A stretch of 64,000 nucleotides of DNA from Saccopteryx bilineata (Eukaryota; Chordata; Mammalia; Chiroptera; Emballonuridae): positions 56,347,795-56,411,794 of the forward strand of contig NC_089498.1 of assembly GCF_036850765.1 (NCBI RefSeq). Reading direction: 5' to 3'. Below are positions 9,946 through 20,774 of this stretch, piece by piece. How positions within the stretch are numbered: the stretch's first letter is position 1; each line of letters begins with the position of its first letter. Below the pieces are notes generated by a model, which worked only from the letters and a program-made list of their open reading frames with translations, ran no database searches and was not told where the DNA came from. A program made the position numbers and the translations under genes.

Positions 9946-10460
9946 CTCTGGCTGGATGGCTCCATTTGTTAGAGCGTCTGCCTGATTTGCGAAGATTGTG
10001 GATTCAATTTGCAGACAAGCCAAATACAGGAACAAATAGATCTTTCTTTTTTATTTTATTTTATTTTGTGACAGAGACAGAGGGAGAAAGAGAGGGACAG
10101 GTAGGGAAAGACAGAAAGGAGAGAGATGAGAACCATCAGTTCTTCGTTGTGGCGCCTTAGTTGTTCATTGATTGCTTTCTCATATGTGCCTTGACTGGAG
10201 AGCTACAGCAGACCTAGTGACCCCTTGCTCAAGCCAGCGACCTTGGGCTCAAGCTAGTGAGCTTTGCTCGAAATAGGTGAGCCCATGTTCAAGCTGGCAA
10301 CCTCGTGGTTTCAAACCTGGGTACTCTGTGTCCCAGTCCAACACTCTATCCCTGAGCCACCGCCTGGTCGGGCCAAATAGATGTTTCTATCTTTCACCTT
10401 CTCCCTTCCTCTCTCTCTAAAATCAATCGGTATTTTTTTTTTTAATGCAGTATATCTAGC
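9946..10460 (+). mobile_element. Type D tRNA SINE carrying a nested SINE
   Basis: The head reads CTCTGGCTGGATGGCTCC followed by TTAGAGCGTCTGCC, and the tail reads CTCTCTCTAAAATCAATCGG plus a T-rich/A-rich end. The target duplication ACAAGGCTGCAATCAAG (9929-9945) recurs as ACAAGGCTGTAATCAAG (10461-10477). It is interrupted by the minus-strand SINE at 10049-10373. The flanks look like an ancient LTR-type repeat. Confidence 0.85.
10049..10373 (-). mobile_element. Type A SINE (minus) nested in a type D SINE
   Basis: The antisense tail TTTTATTTTATTTTGTGACAGAGACAG leads to the antisense head CACCGCCTGGTCGGGCC. The flanking duplication CAAATAGATCTTT (10033) / CAAATAGATGTTT (10374) is part of the host SINE, so this insertion is the younger of the two. 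Confidence 0.9.
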
Positions 10461-10477
10461 ACAAGGCTGTAATCAAG

Positions 10478-11199
10478 TTGTCAGCCCACTTGTGATTTCA
10501 TCTTCAGACTTGATTTGGCAGGAATATATTTACATTTTATTACTGAAATTTTCAAACATTCAGAAAATTAGACATAATAAACTATAAAACAACATGTACT
10601 TATCATCTCTTTAAAGAAGTATCAGCATTTAAAAGTTGATGTGACCCATTTTATTTCATCTCTACCTATCCTTACAAACACTTTCTCCCACTGGATTATT
10701 TTAAAGAAATTCAAAACACTAAATAACTTAACTTATAAATACCTTTTATACAGATAAAAAAATCAAAGAAATGTATATAAGCCTTTATAATAACCACATG
10801 GCATTGTCACATTATCATGAAATAAATAATAATATATTTGTATTATCTAGTAACAAGTCAGTGTTCAGATTTTCCCAATGATGCCAATAATGTTATTTTA
10901 CAAGTTGGTTTGTGAAGTAGAAAAAAACAAGTTGTAGACATTGCATTTGTTTGGTATTCTCTTAAATGTATTCTTTTTTACTTTATGTAAATTTTCATTG
11001 AAATACAATATAAATTATAGAAAGGTACTAGAACCAAAATTGTACAGTTTGATGAATTTGTACCCAGCCAACTACTCTTTGTCTACTAAAGGGCAACTGC
11101 TGCCTCACTTCTAAGATCATAAATAACTACCTGATTTTAAACTTTATATAAGTGAGTGCATTTGTATTCATATCATCATGAGAAAAAAATAATAACAAA
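10478..11199. other. Unassigned AT-rich stretch
   Basis: No coding potential or RNA gene is seen. Some strings near 10990-11100 may be repeat-derived, but I cannot name them. Confidence 0.35.
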
Positions 11200-12110
11200 A
11201 ACAACAAAAAAGGTTATGACCACCATTGCCACATAACATACAGATAATATGTTTAAGATAATAACCTAAATATAAAAAAGGAAATAGTAGAATTTTTCCA
11301 AAAATAAAATAAAAGAATGCCTTCAATGACCTTATGGTAGTCGAGAATTCTTAATCAAGACATCAAGAAGGACTGTAAATTAGACATCACTAAATTCATA
11401 TATTATGTTAATCAAAGAGGCTGAAAGAATATATAAGACATATATAAATTTTCCAGAGAAATATTAAAAATTCTGTGACATTAAAACTATATAAGATGAA
11501 TGGAAATTAAAAAAAAAACAATGAAATACCACCATACATATCCACAAGAAAGTTGACATTATCAGAATAAACTGATAATGCCAAGCCTTAAAAATGCATT
11601 TAATAATTAAAATTGTCTTACACTGCTTATAGGAGTATAAACCAAACACGTTGTATAAAACTGCATTGGGACTTTTTATTTTTATTTATTTAAAAAAATT
11701 TTTTTTAATTTATTCATTTTAGAGAGGAGAGAGAAAGGGGGAGAGAGAGACAGAGAAGGAGAGAGAGAGGAGAGAGAGACAGAGAGAGAAGGTGGGGAGG
11801 AGCAGGAAGCATCAATGCATTGGGACTTTTTAATGTATAAATTTAAGCTAAACATATGTTTACTCTATAACCCACAATACTACTTCAAGTAATAAGGCCA
11901 AGAAAAAATGACAATATATCTGTACCTATATCTATATATCACAACCCATCTAGAGATGATAGATAAGTAGATAATACATAGATAGATAGCTCTACTCTAT
12001 GAGTAGACCAATGCTTTTTACAGTTTTACCAATAACAATGCCAAACTAGATATAAACCAAAGGAATATTAAGATGAAAATGGAATACACATTGTATAGTT
12101 TGATACTGTC
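11200..12110 (+). mobile_element. Ancient L1 ORF2 3' relic
   Basis: The plus strand shows decayed ORF2 C-terminal sequence: AATGAAATACCACCATACATATCC, then TTGTCTTACACTGCTTATAGGAGTATAAA, with later text resembling the region encoding the C-terminal end and start of the 3' UTR. Many stops are present. A SINE fragment interrupts it at 11679-11815. Confidence 0.55.
11679..11815 (-). mobile_element. 5'-truncated SINE tail with TSD
   Basis: Only the 3' end of a tRNA SINE is present in antisense (T-rich tail, then AGAGAGG..GAGAGAG..GGAAGCATCAA). The 17-bp duplication TGCATTGGGACTTTTTA flanks it at 11662-11678 and 11816-11832, showing that it inserted already truncated. Confidence 0.8.
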
Positions 12111-13609
12111 TCATAATAAAACTTCTTGACTATATTCTTTGCTTTTGAAAAAAAATTTAGACCTATAAATCTATAGTAATATTGTCATTTTTACCACCAT
12201 ATCATAGTAACTAATGCAACTTCCAGTGTTATTCAATGACTTTCTATGATCCTGCTTATTAAATGGTAAATAAATCACACAATGTGCATGCAAAGAATAG
12301 TTATAAAAGTTTCTAAAAATGATGCAATATTTTAAAGCATTCCATATATACACTTTGTTATCTTCCTTACCTTAAATTCTTCTCCTTATTTTCTATGAAA
12401 ATTATTATCTTTAAAGCATAGATTTCAAATGATTTGTATTTTTCATGCCTTTGATAATTTGAGAATTCAGTTACAAGCTTTGATTTTAAGTAAGTTTTGG
12501 ATGACAATGGATTTTATCAGGTATTTTATTTAACTAACTGAAATTTAAATTTGTCACAAATTAGTTGAAATTATATAATTAAAGAAAACTAATCATATTT
12601 CTCCCCATGTTAAAATCCTTTACTTTTTCTCAGGGTTAAAATCAAAACTTATCATCACAACTTAAAATTCTGTGCTATGTATTTTCCTCATATAATTGAA
12701 TCTCTGCTTCCATTTGCAGTTTCAACTCACACTCTTTCTAAGTCTTTTCAACATGATGTTTAGCCGTGCTAAAATGCTTTCAATTTCCTAAACATAGGCA
12801 ATTGAAAGTATTATGCTTGTGGACATTTGGATAATGTTAATGGTATTATAATCCATTTTACAAAATATGCTTTTCAAACATTACAATTATATAACAATGT
12901 AAGAGCCTTTTGAAAATAATACAGTTAAATTCTATTATGCAAGAAAAATTAAGTAGGATCTAAGTACTACCATTTACCTGTCATTTTCCTAGAAACATGA
13001 CAGTTTAAAAAAAAACATTTTGTTAAATTTCAAGCCTTTTACACAAGTAAAAAAATATGCAGAAAAAATAAACTACATATTAATACACTTCCGTTGATAT
13101 ACTGATCCTAAAAATTAATTGAAGAGTTTTAAATATAGCTAATATTTAAAAATAATCTTGCTTTTTTTCTATTTAGTGAATGAACAAATGAAGTAAAAAC
13201 TCAAGAAGCAAATAGTTCTTTTATTGCCTAGTTCTGTGATTTTGTCCAATTTATAAACTCTTTAAGCATCATATTTTCCATGTATAAAATTAGGTATTAA
13301 TGAGTTTATGGATTAAATATTTTCAAATTATTTTTCAGATATCACTGGGTGCTCATGAGAAACAGATAAGGCAAGGTGAGAGATATGAGAAAGCAATACC
13401 AACTCACGGTGCATGAACAGAGCATGAGTTTCTGAAAGAAAGATACAAAGACACATATAGATGGTATTCTTTTATATTGTCTATGGGAAAAATTTTCCAT
13501 CGATTTAGAAGAAGGGTAGCAAAGAATATTGCCTTAGGAATGTGGCATTATATAATGATGGAAAGGTCAAGTCACCAAGACGCATAACAATATTAAATGC
13601 CCATCAATC
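12111..13609. other. AT-rich unassigned stretch with a MIR trace
   Basis: No gene is seen. About 13225-13310 (TAGTTCTGTGATTTTGTCCAATTTATAAACTCTTTAAG) resembles MIR. Nothing else is recognisable. Confidence 0.4.
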
Positions 13610-14050
13610 TGAGAGTAGAGGTTCAAAATATCTGTAGCAAGACTGACAGAATAGAAGGGACAAACAGAAAAGTCTTCAAAAATAGCAGGAAACTTCAAGA
13701 CTTATGTTTCAGTTTTGCACAGAATCAATAGATGAAGTAGAAAGGATACCAGAAAAGATAAAAAGGAAATAGACAACACTATTAACCAACTTAACTCAAC
13801 ATTTATAGAATATTTTACACAACTAAAGAAGAATATACATTTATTTCAGTGTACATTTGCCACTTCCATGGTAGGACCTATTGTCATTGATAAAATAAAA
13901 TTAACACATTCAAAAGATTAAAACCACTAAAAAGTGTATATTATATATATATATGAACTAAATTAAACAACATTCAATGCAGAAAGATAAACAACACAAC
14001 TAAAAAACAACCCAGCTATTCTAACTTTGAACACATATCTAAATAAACAA
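13610..14050 (+). mobile_element. Possible ancient L1 ORF2 relic
   Basis: Strings such as AGACAACACTATTAACCAACTTAACTCAACATTTATAGAATATTTTACACAACTAAAGAAGAATA resemble decayed L1 ORF2. No intact reading frame is present. Confidence 0.4.
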
Positions 14051-14527
14051 TAGACCAAAGATAAAATAAAAAGTATATTGAAAAATGGTATATCAATGTT
14101 GCATATAAAAAACTGAGGACCAGAAGATAGAGAGGTCAAATGAACTTTCAAAAATCTCTTGCTTACTTAATAAAGTATATAACAACAACTTAAAAACCAG
14201 AATTGTCAAAGTCCAAATCTCTTTACTATTTGAATTTGTCACCATGTAAGATGAATCTCAATATAAGACAACATTGTCATTTTGCCTAAGGTAATTATAC
14301 TCGTAAGTCATTCAATTCTCTTCATCTTTGTGACTTATTGGTAAACTTAGTAACATGTATAATTCAATATAAGTAATATAGTGTCTCTTGTGATATGTTT
14401 CTTCTATTTCATCTATTATAAAATAAAAATAAAAGTAATTTAAAGGCTTTTTTATTTTTAATGTAATATGTTCAGTTAGCTAATTTCAGAAGAAACTCGT
14501 ATCTCTTGTGTGAAAAGCCAGTGATAT

Positions 14528-14796
14528 CAGAGGCAGATTTAACAGCGGGTGCACCGGGCACATGCCCTGGACACTGACTTCTGAAGGGCCCTGCAAAACC
14601 CCAATTTGACACTTTTTACTAATGACACCAAGTTTGGTTTCATATGTGCTATTTTAACATTAATAGTACATAATATTTTTATTTATTTAAAAATATGGTT
14701 AATATGTATTTTTATTTTCCTTGTTTCTCTCTTTTTTTAAGGGGTACAATATTTTCTTCTGCACCGAGGGCCTCAACCCACCTTAATCTGCCACTG
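14528..14796 (+). mobile_element. hAT-type nonautonomous DNA transposon, copy 1
   Basis: The ends are inverted: CAGAGGCAGATTTAAC at the left and CCACCTTAATCTGCCACTG at the right (CAGTGGCAGATTAAGG when reversed). Flanking octamers AGTGATAT (14520-14527) and AGTGTTAC (14797-14804) agree at 6 of 8 positions, as expected for a decayed hAT 8-bp duplication. It has no transposase. The element at 46515-46679 is the same family in opposite orientation. Confidence 0.8.
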
Positions 14797-14804
14797 AGTG
14801 TTAC

Positions 14805-15179
14805 AATTTATCTTTACACTACTATTTTTAATATAAACAAATTAACTGTATCTTTCCAATGATAAAATTTACATGATGGAATTTCAACAAAGTAAAAGAA
14901 CTTATATTCTTTATGCCCTATTATCTTGCAAGTCAAGAGTAAATATACATATATGAACTTTAATAAAATATACTAGTTATCACAGGTTGTTTTAATATAT
15001 TAGCCTTGCTTAGTTTCTAAGATTATTATACCAATGTTAATGTTCATACAAACTATCTCTGAGTACATTATTTATAGATAGTATCATACAAAATATTCAA
15101 GAACATAGGAAATAATCATAATAACTAAATTTAAGAACAACCTTCCTGAAAAGTCAATTTAGGACTAAATAAAGAGGAG
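14805..15179. other. Unassigned AT-rich stretch
   Basis: No gene, repeat or RNA is recognised between the hAT-type element and the L1-like leader. Confidence 0.35.
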
Positions 15180-18100
15180 TCTATAATGAAGGATTCACAG
15201 AAGAAGCCACAGGAAAAGGGGTAAGAGGATGGAGATGCAAAAAAGGACTACCCCCATGTGGCAGCTGAGGTTCTGATGGGACACTCAGCTGTTGGAATTT
15301 CCTGAGAGTTTTTCCCTGAGAGGTGTGGGACATAAGCCCCAGGCCAGGTGTCCCAGACTAGAACACTGGAGACTAGAAGAGGTGCAAACATAGAATTTGG
15401 TAGAGGAAAGAGGCTAGGTTTCTATCTGCATAAAGAGACAGGAGATCTCAGAGATGCAGGCACCCTTTTAAAAGGTCAGTGCAGACAGAGCTCCAGGGAA
15501 AAGCAACCTGGTCTCAACTCTCCAGGCAGAGGAGAACAGAAGCTCCATATCCACGCATGCTGCAACTGGCTTTTTCCAGTCTACCTGAATCATTATGTTA
15601 AGGACATTACTCATTTATGGATTCTTGCTGTATTGGCCAAGAGTTTGCTTAAAGGCTTTTAATCACCATAAAAAAAATAGAGGACTGGATGAAGAAGATG
15701 GGGCACATATACACCATGGTATATTATTCAGCTAGGAGAAATGGTGACATCAGATCACTTATAGTGGAATGGTGGAGTCTTGGTAGCATTGTGCGGGGTG
15801 AAATAAGCGAATCAGAAAAAAACAGGAACTGCAGGATTCCATACATTGGTGGGACATAAAATCGAGACTAAGAGGCATGAACAGGAGTGTGGTGGCTATG
15901 GGGGGTGGGGGGAGGGAAGGAGGGAGAGGGGAAGGGGGAGGGGTACAGAGAAAACTGGATGGAGGGTGGCGGAGGACGATCTCTCTTCGGGTGATGGGTA
16001 TGCAACATAACTAAATGACAAGATAACCTGGAAATGTTTTCTTTGAATGTATGTACCCTGATTTATTGATGTCACCCCATTAAAATAAAAATTTATTTAT
16101 AAAAATAAATAAATAAAAAAAATAAATAAAATAAAAGGTCAGTGCAGAAAATCTCACTTACAGCCAACTACCTTGGGCTCTGGTGGAGTGAGGACTGAGA
16201 GGATTAGAATTGTGTAAGAAGAGTGTGAAATTGGAGGCCCAGAGAGAGATGCTGTGGAGGACAGCCACCAGAACTCCTGTGTAAATCATTCTTTAATAGT
16301 ACAGTCACTATCTTTCTGTGTGGCAGCAGCCTGGAGAAAAGAAACTGTTCTCTTGCCACACCCCATGTAGATTGGGCCTGGCTGAGAAGTAAGTAGCATT
16401 GGCCAGGAAGCAAGAGACATGAAAATGACTCAGTTGTCTGGTTATGAGGCTGGAGCTTTCCCCCCAAATTTCCAGAAAAATGACTGGTGCTTCTACCTCA
16501 AGACAGATTCAATAGAAACTATCAAGGAGTGTGGGAAGACCAAATCTCTGGGTTTTAAAGCTACAGCCATGGAACTCCTAGTGCCTACACTCTACTGAGA
16601 TCTGTGAAAATATTCAAGAGAGACTGATACATGAAGCCCTGGGGTGGGAGCCACAGCTACCACATTTCCTAATCTCTGCATTGCCAACCTCTAGATTCTA
16701 CCAGAGGTTTTTTTTCAGGGGCTGAGCCTAACAAGCAGCCAGTAGACAGAGGCAGCAAGAGGAAGATCTCAGGGAACTTTGGGCTTTTTGCTGACTTGCC
16801 CCCAGGCCCAGTGAGGATAAAAGCCAGCTTAGGTGTACAGCTTATCCTTCCATATACACCTAAGCCTAACAGAGGCAGCCACAAACTCTAGTTTATTTAC
16901 AGCTCAAAAAGGTTGTTGAGAGCCAGTCATGGGCATTGTCTTACACTGGTCAGCACCAGGCTGGCTCCTAGGATGTCAAGAACCAGCACATCCAGTGGCT
17001 AGCTACAAAGAATATTACAGCAGGACCCAACTACTCTTACTAGCAGCATATCTAAAAGGAGAGCTCATCGGACACCAAACCCAGCTCAAGAAAATTCTGC
17101 TTTCTGTGATCAACACCTGCACAAGCAGCTGACACACATTTGATGAGGTACAGCTTCAAAATCAGCTGTCCTAAGTCCCAGATATTCTTCCCTACTGCAT
17201 TAAGTTGTACAGGAGGAAGAGAGAAAGATTTAGAGCATGGACATTCAAAGTGTTAGTTCCTTGAAGATGATTGTTGGGATCAGTTGAAGGGTTTTGCTGC
17301 CATATTAGGGGAGGGGGGAGTCAAAAGCAGTCCCAATAAAGAACACTTTCAATCTTCCTCCCTGAAATCAGGGGTTCCCCAGCTAAAATAATTTTGTAGA
17401 GGGGACTGTCAGACCTACCCACTTTTAGCCTGTTGCTCACTTCTCTTGGGAGATGTAAAATTGGAGTATTTATCAGTGGCAGATGAATTAGGTTCTGAAG
17501 TAAGGGCCATATTCCTCATACTGAGCTCCTGACCAAAAGATTCCTGAAGTAGGGGGTCCCGATAATGTTGTATTTCTAATTTTGGCTGCCCTAACATGCC
17601 AAGCTTGCAATCTATACAAAGTTTGGTGGGATTAGGCCCATCTGAATACACTCTACTATCTTTCTACAGAAGATTCTTTAGAAAGACCAGGAAGCTGCAC
17701 GAGTAGGTAGAGCAGCTGAAGATTGGAGGCAAATATTAATGAACATGGGCCCTTTTAAGGAGCTGCTGCAAGTGCTAAGCTGGAAGCTAATTTTGATACA
17801 CAGAACAGACTGTCCTACACACATCCAGGCACAGAAAATACAAGCCAAAACAGAGCAATAGCTAAAGCTGAGTATCCCACAGTGGTTTGCAAACAACATC
17901 TGACATCAATCCATACCCAAACCCTGCTCAAAAGAACCCAGAACCTACATAACCAGTAGTGGGTGGCAAACTGCACCAACACTAGACTCAACTAGCCACA
18001 GAAGTGGCATGTACAAAGGAGTTCAGTAAGCACTAGACCATGCTAAGATAACAACACACCAGAGGACAGGCACTACAGAGCATCTAAACATGTGATCAAT

Positions 18101-18315
18101 GTTACCCTTAGAGCCAGCCTGAAGGAATAACTCCACTCATTATAGGACCAACTGCATGCAAGACTCACATAAATAAGTGGGTAATACAACCCTCAAGAAG
18201 CATTCCTAGAGCAAGAAACTGAGGCAGCTTGGAGGTAACACTGAGCCCATCTTCTTCATAAAGACACCACAACAAAATTGGGAGTCAGAGAAGAACTATC
18301 TATTACACAGGCAAA
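15180..18315 (+). mobile_element. Probable 5' UTR of a decayed plus-strand L1
   Basis: This moderately GC-rich sequence runs directly into ORF1-like sequence at 18316 in the same orientation and lacks other recognisable features, so I read it as the L1 leader. It is interrupted by the chimeric L1 insertion at 15486-16131. Assignment by position is an inference; part of it could be unrelated flank. The ORFs inside (for example 17415-17651 and 17678-17899) have no recognised domains. Confidence 0.45.
15486..16131 (+). mobile_element. Chimeric L1 3'-end insertion with a 190-bp non-L1 5' part
   Basis: A 17-bp target duplication TAAAAGGTCAGTGCAGA flanks the unit (15469-15485 and 16132-16148). From about 15676 to 16131 the sequence is an L1 3' end: the end of ORF2 (GATGAAGAAGATGGGGCACATA), a G-rich 3' UTR (about 15898-15950), GGGTGATGGGTATGCAACATAA and an A-rich tail. 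The first about 190 bp (15486-15675) match no L1 part I can recognise in either orientation. Confidence 0.8.
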
Positions 18316-18559
18316 ATGGGAAAACAAAGAAATATATACCAAATGAATCAACAAAAGAAATTCCCAGAAAAAGAATTAAATAAAATAAAAGTAACCAAAC
18401 TACTAGATGCAGAGTTCAAAATAATGGTTATTAGGGTGATCAAGGATCATAGATTAAAAATGGATAATCATAATGAGAATTTAGTAGGCATTAAAAAGAA
18501 TATTGAAACCACAAAGTGTACCAGTCAAAAATGACAAATATTATTATAATATCTGAAAT

Positions 18560-18734
18560 GAAGACTGCACTAGAAGATTGACCTGAAATGCTGAGGTCAC
18601 CAGGTCAAAACCCTGGTCTTGCCTGGTCAAGGCAAATGTGGGAGTTGATGCTTCTTGCTCTTCATCCCTTCTCTCTATATTTTTCTCTCTTCTCTGTCTA
18701 AAATGAATAAATAAAAATCTTAAAAAATTTTTTA
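18560..18734 (+). mobile_element. Type C short tRNA SINE, decayed
   Basis: CTGAAATGCTGAGGTCACCAGGTCAAAACCCTGGTCTTGCCTGGTCAAGGC and GGGAGTTGATGCTTC match the type C body, followed by CT-rich and AATAAATAAAAA tails. The head is degenerate. Confidence 0.8.
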
Positions 18735-18765
18735 AAGTCACAAAATACAGTAAAAAAAAAAGACT

Positions 18766-19140
18766 GGTCTGAACAGATGGTGGTGCAATGGATGAAGCAT
18801 CAGAAGGAACTCAAAGCAACCGAGGACCTGAGGTTACTGCTTGAGAGTGGGCTCATTCAGCTCGAGCCTGGGATCACTGGCTTGAGCTGGGATCATAGAT
18901 GTGACACTATGGTCTCTGGTTTGAAGTCCAAAATCACTGGCTTAAGCCCAAGGTTGCTGGTTTGAGCAAGGAGTCACTCACTCTGCTGTGGCCTCCCATT
19001 CCAAAAACATATGAGAAGCAGTCAATGAACAACTATGGAGCTACAACAAAGAATTGTTTCTCATCTCTCTTCATTCTTGTATGTCTGTCCCTATCTGTCC
19101 CTCTCTCTCTTTCTGTCTCTGTCAAAAAAAGAAAAAAAAA
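18766..19140 (+). mobile_element. Type A long SINE, decayed
   Basis: The sequence runs from CTGGTCTGAACAGATGGTGGTGCAATGG to the A-rich tail, with repeated CACTGGCTTGAGC/AGCTTGAG units, AACAACTATGGAGC.ACAACAAAGAATTG and the TCTGTCC-rich end typical of this family. Confidence 0.85.
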
Positions 19141-19384
19141 CACGGACTACACTAAAAGAAATCAACAGCAGATTGAATGAAGCAGAAGACTGAATTAGCA
19201 ATTTAGTTGACAAGATAAATGTAAATGCAGAAGCAGGCAACTAAAAGAAAGGAGGCCTCATAAAAGTTGACCAAAATCTATGAGATCTCTGTGACAACAG
19301 AAAGAGAAATAACATCTATATTAGAGGTTCCTGAAGGATTAGAGAACAAACAAGGGATAGAAAACTTGTTTGAGTTTCTAGTCA

Positions 19385-19691
19385 GTTGGTTCAGGATAAG
19401 GCACACAGGAGAAGCCACCATCTGCTTCTTCACCCCTCCTTTCTTCTATAACTCCTTTACTTGCTCTTCCCCTCCTGCAGCCATGGCTTGAATGATTCAA
19501 GTAAAGTTGGCCCCAGCCACTGAGGATGGCTCCATGGCGTCGGCCACAGGCACTAAAATAGCTTAGTTGCCGAGCAATGGAAATGCAGCCCAGCTGGACA
19601 GAGCATAGCCTGGTAGGAGTTTGCTGGATGGACCTCAGTTGGGGTGCATGTGGTAGTCTGTCCTCCTACCTCTTACTTAATGAAAAAGAAA
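19385..19691 (+). mobile_element. Type B SINE, head degraded
   Basis: AAGGCACACAGGAGAAGCCACCATCTGCTTC, CTCCTGCAGCCATGGCT, CTGAGGATGGCTCCATGG and GGGTGCATGTGGTAGTCTGTC match the type B body. The tRNA-like head is largely lost. Confidence 0.8.
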
Positions 19692-20217
19692 AATTTGTGT
19701 GAAGAAATTAGATAAAAACTTTCCTAAATGGATGAAGGGAAAAGTCACACAAGTTCAAAAATCACAGAAAGTTCCATTAAAGATTACCCAAAGAGGCACA
19801 TACCAAGACACATAATTAAAATGCCAAAGTTAAGAGACAAAGAAAGAATACAAAAGCTGCAAAAGGAAAGCAGATAATTTCTTACAAAGGAGCCCCCATA
19901 AGGCCAAAAACTGACTTTTAAACAGAAATACTTTAGGTCAGAGAAATTGGTAAGAAATATTTAAAGTGATGCAAAGAAGTACCTACAATCAAGACTACTC
20001 TATCCAGCAAAGCTACCACTTCAAATTGAAAGAGAAATAAGGAGCTTCTCAGATTAAAAAAAGAGGACGAGAGGATGGAATCTAAGAGGGGAAAGGAATT
20101 AGTGAAATTATGTATACAAAACTCAGAGACAAAGAGAGCAAGACAGCAAATCCTGGAGGGCAGAAGGGAGTGCATTGGGGAGAGAGGGAAAGTGGGGTAT
20201 TAAGAGAGACACAGGGG

Positions 20218-20574
20218 GCCTGACCAGGCGGTGGCGGAGTGGATAGAGCATCAGACTGGGAAGCGGAAGGACCCAGGTTCGAGACCCCAGGATAGCCAGC
20301 TTGAGCGCGGGCTCATCTGGTTTGAGCAAAAAGCTCACTAGCATGGACCCAAGGTCACTGGCTCGAGCGAGGGGTTACTCAGTCTGCTGAAGGCCGTCGG
20401 TCATGGCACATATGAGAAAGCAATCAATGAACAACTAAGGTGTCACAACGAAAAACTGATGATTGATGCTTCTCATCTCTCTCCGTTTCTGTCTGTCTGT
20501 CCCTATCTATCCCTCTCTCTGACTTACTCTCTGTCCCTGTAAAAAAATTAAAAAAATTAAAAAAAAAAAAAAAA
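20218..20574 (+). mobile_element. Type A SINE with 15-bp TSD
   Basis: It begins CCTGACCAGGCGGTGGCGGAG, with box B GGTTCGAGACC, and ends in an A-rich tail. AGAGAGACACAGGGG flanks it at 20203-20217 and 20575-20589. It inserted between the ORF1 and ORF2 parts of the older L1. Confidence 0.95.
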
Positions 20575-20774
20575 AGAGAGACACAGGGGTGGTGGGAGAA
20601 GGAGATATATTCAATGGGACACTTGAATCTATATAAACACAATAAATTAAAAAAAAAGACTCAAGGAATTAATTAACATCAAACCAATACTGCATGAAAT
20701 GTTAAAGGGATTACTATAAGAAGAGAAAAGAAAAAACAATCAAGAGAAGGAGGATTGTATGTTTGAAGAATAAA

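Larger units (their letters stand above)
18316..20050 (+). pseudogene. Decayed L1 ORF1, split by SINEs
   Basis: The segment starting MGKQRN..MNQQKKFPEKELNKIK at 18316 aligns with the ORF1 N-terminus of the L1 at 58730-59053 (KSPEKELSDMEITKLPDAEFRI versus KFPEKELNKIKVTKLLDAEFKI). Later parts, including ATCTATATTAGAGGTTCCTGAAGGA and CATACCAAGACACATAATTAAAATGCC, correspond to the RRM and C-terminal regions. SINEs at about 18560-18734, 18766-19140 and 19385-19691 separate the parts. Stops and frameshifts make it nonfunctional. Confidence 0.75.
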
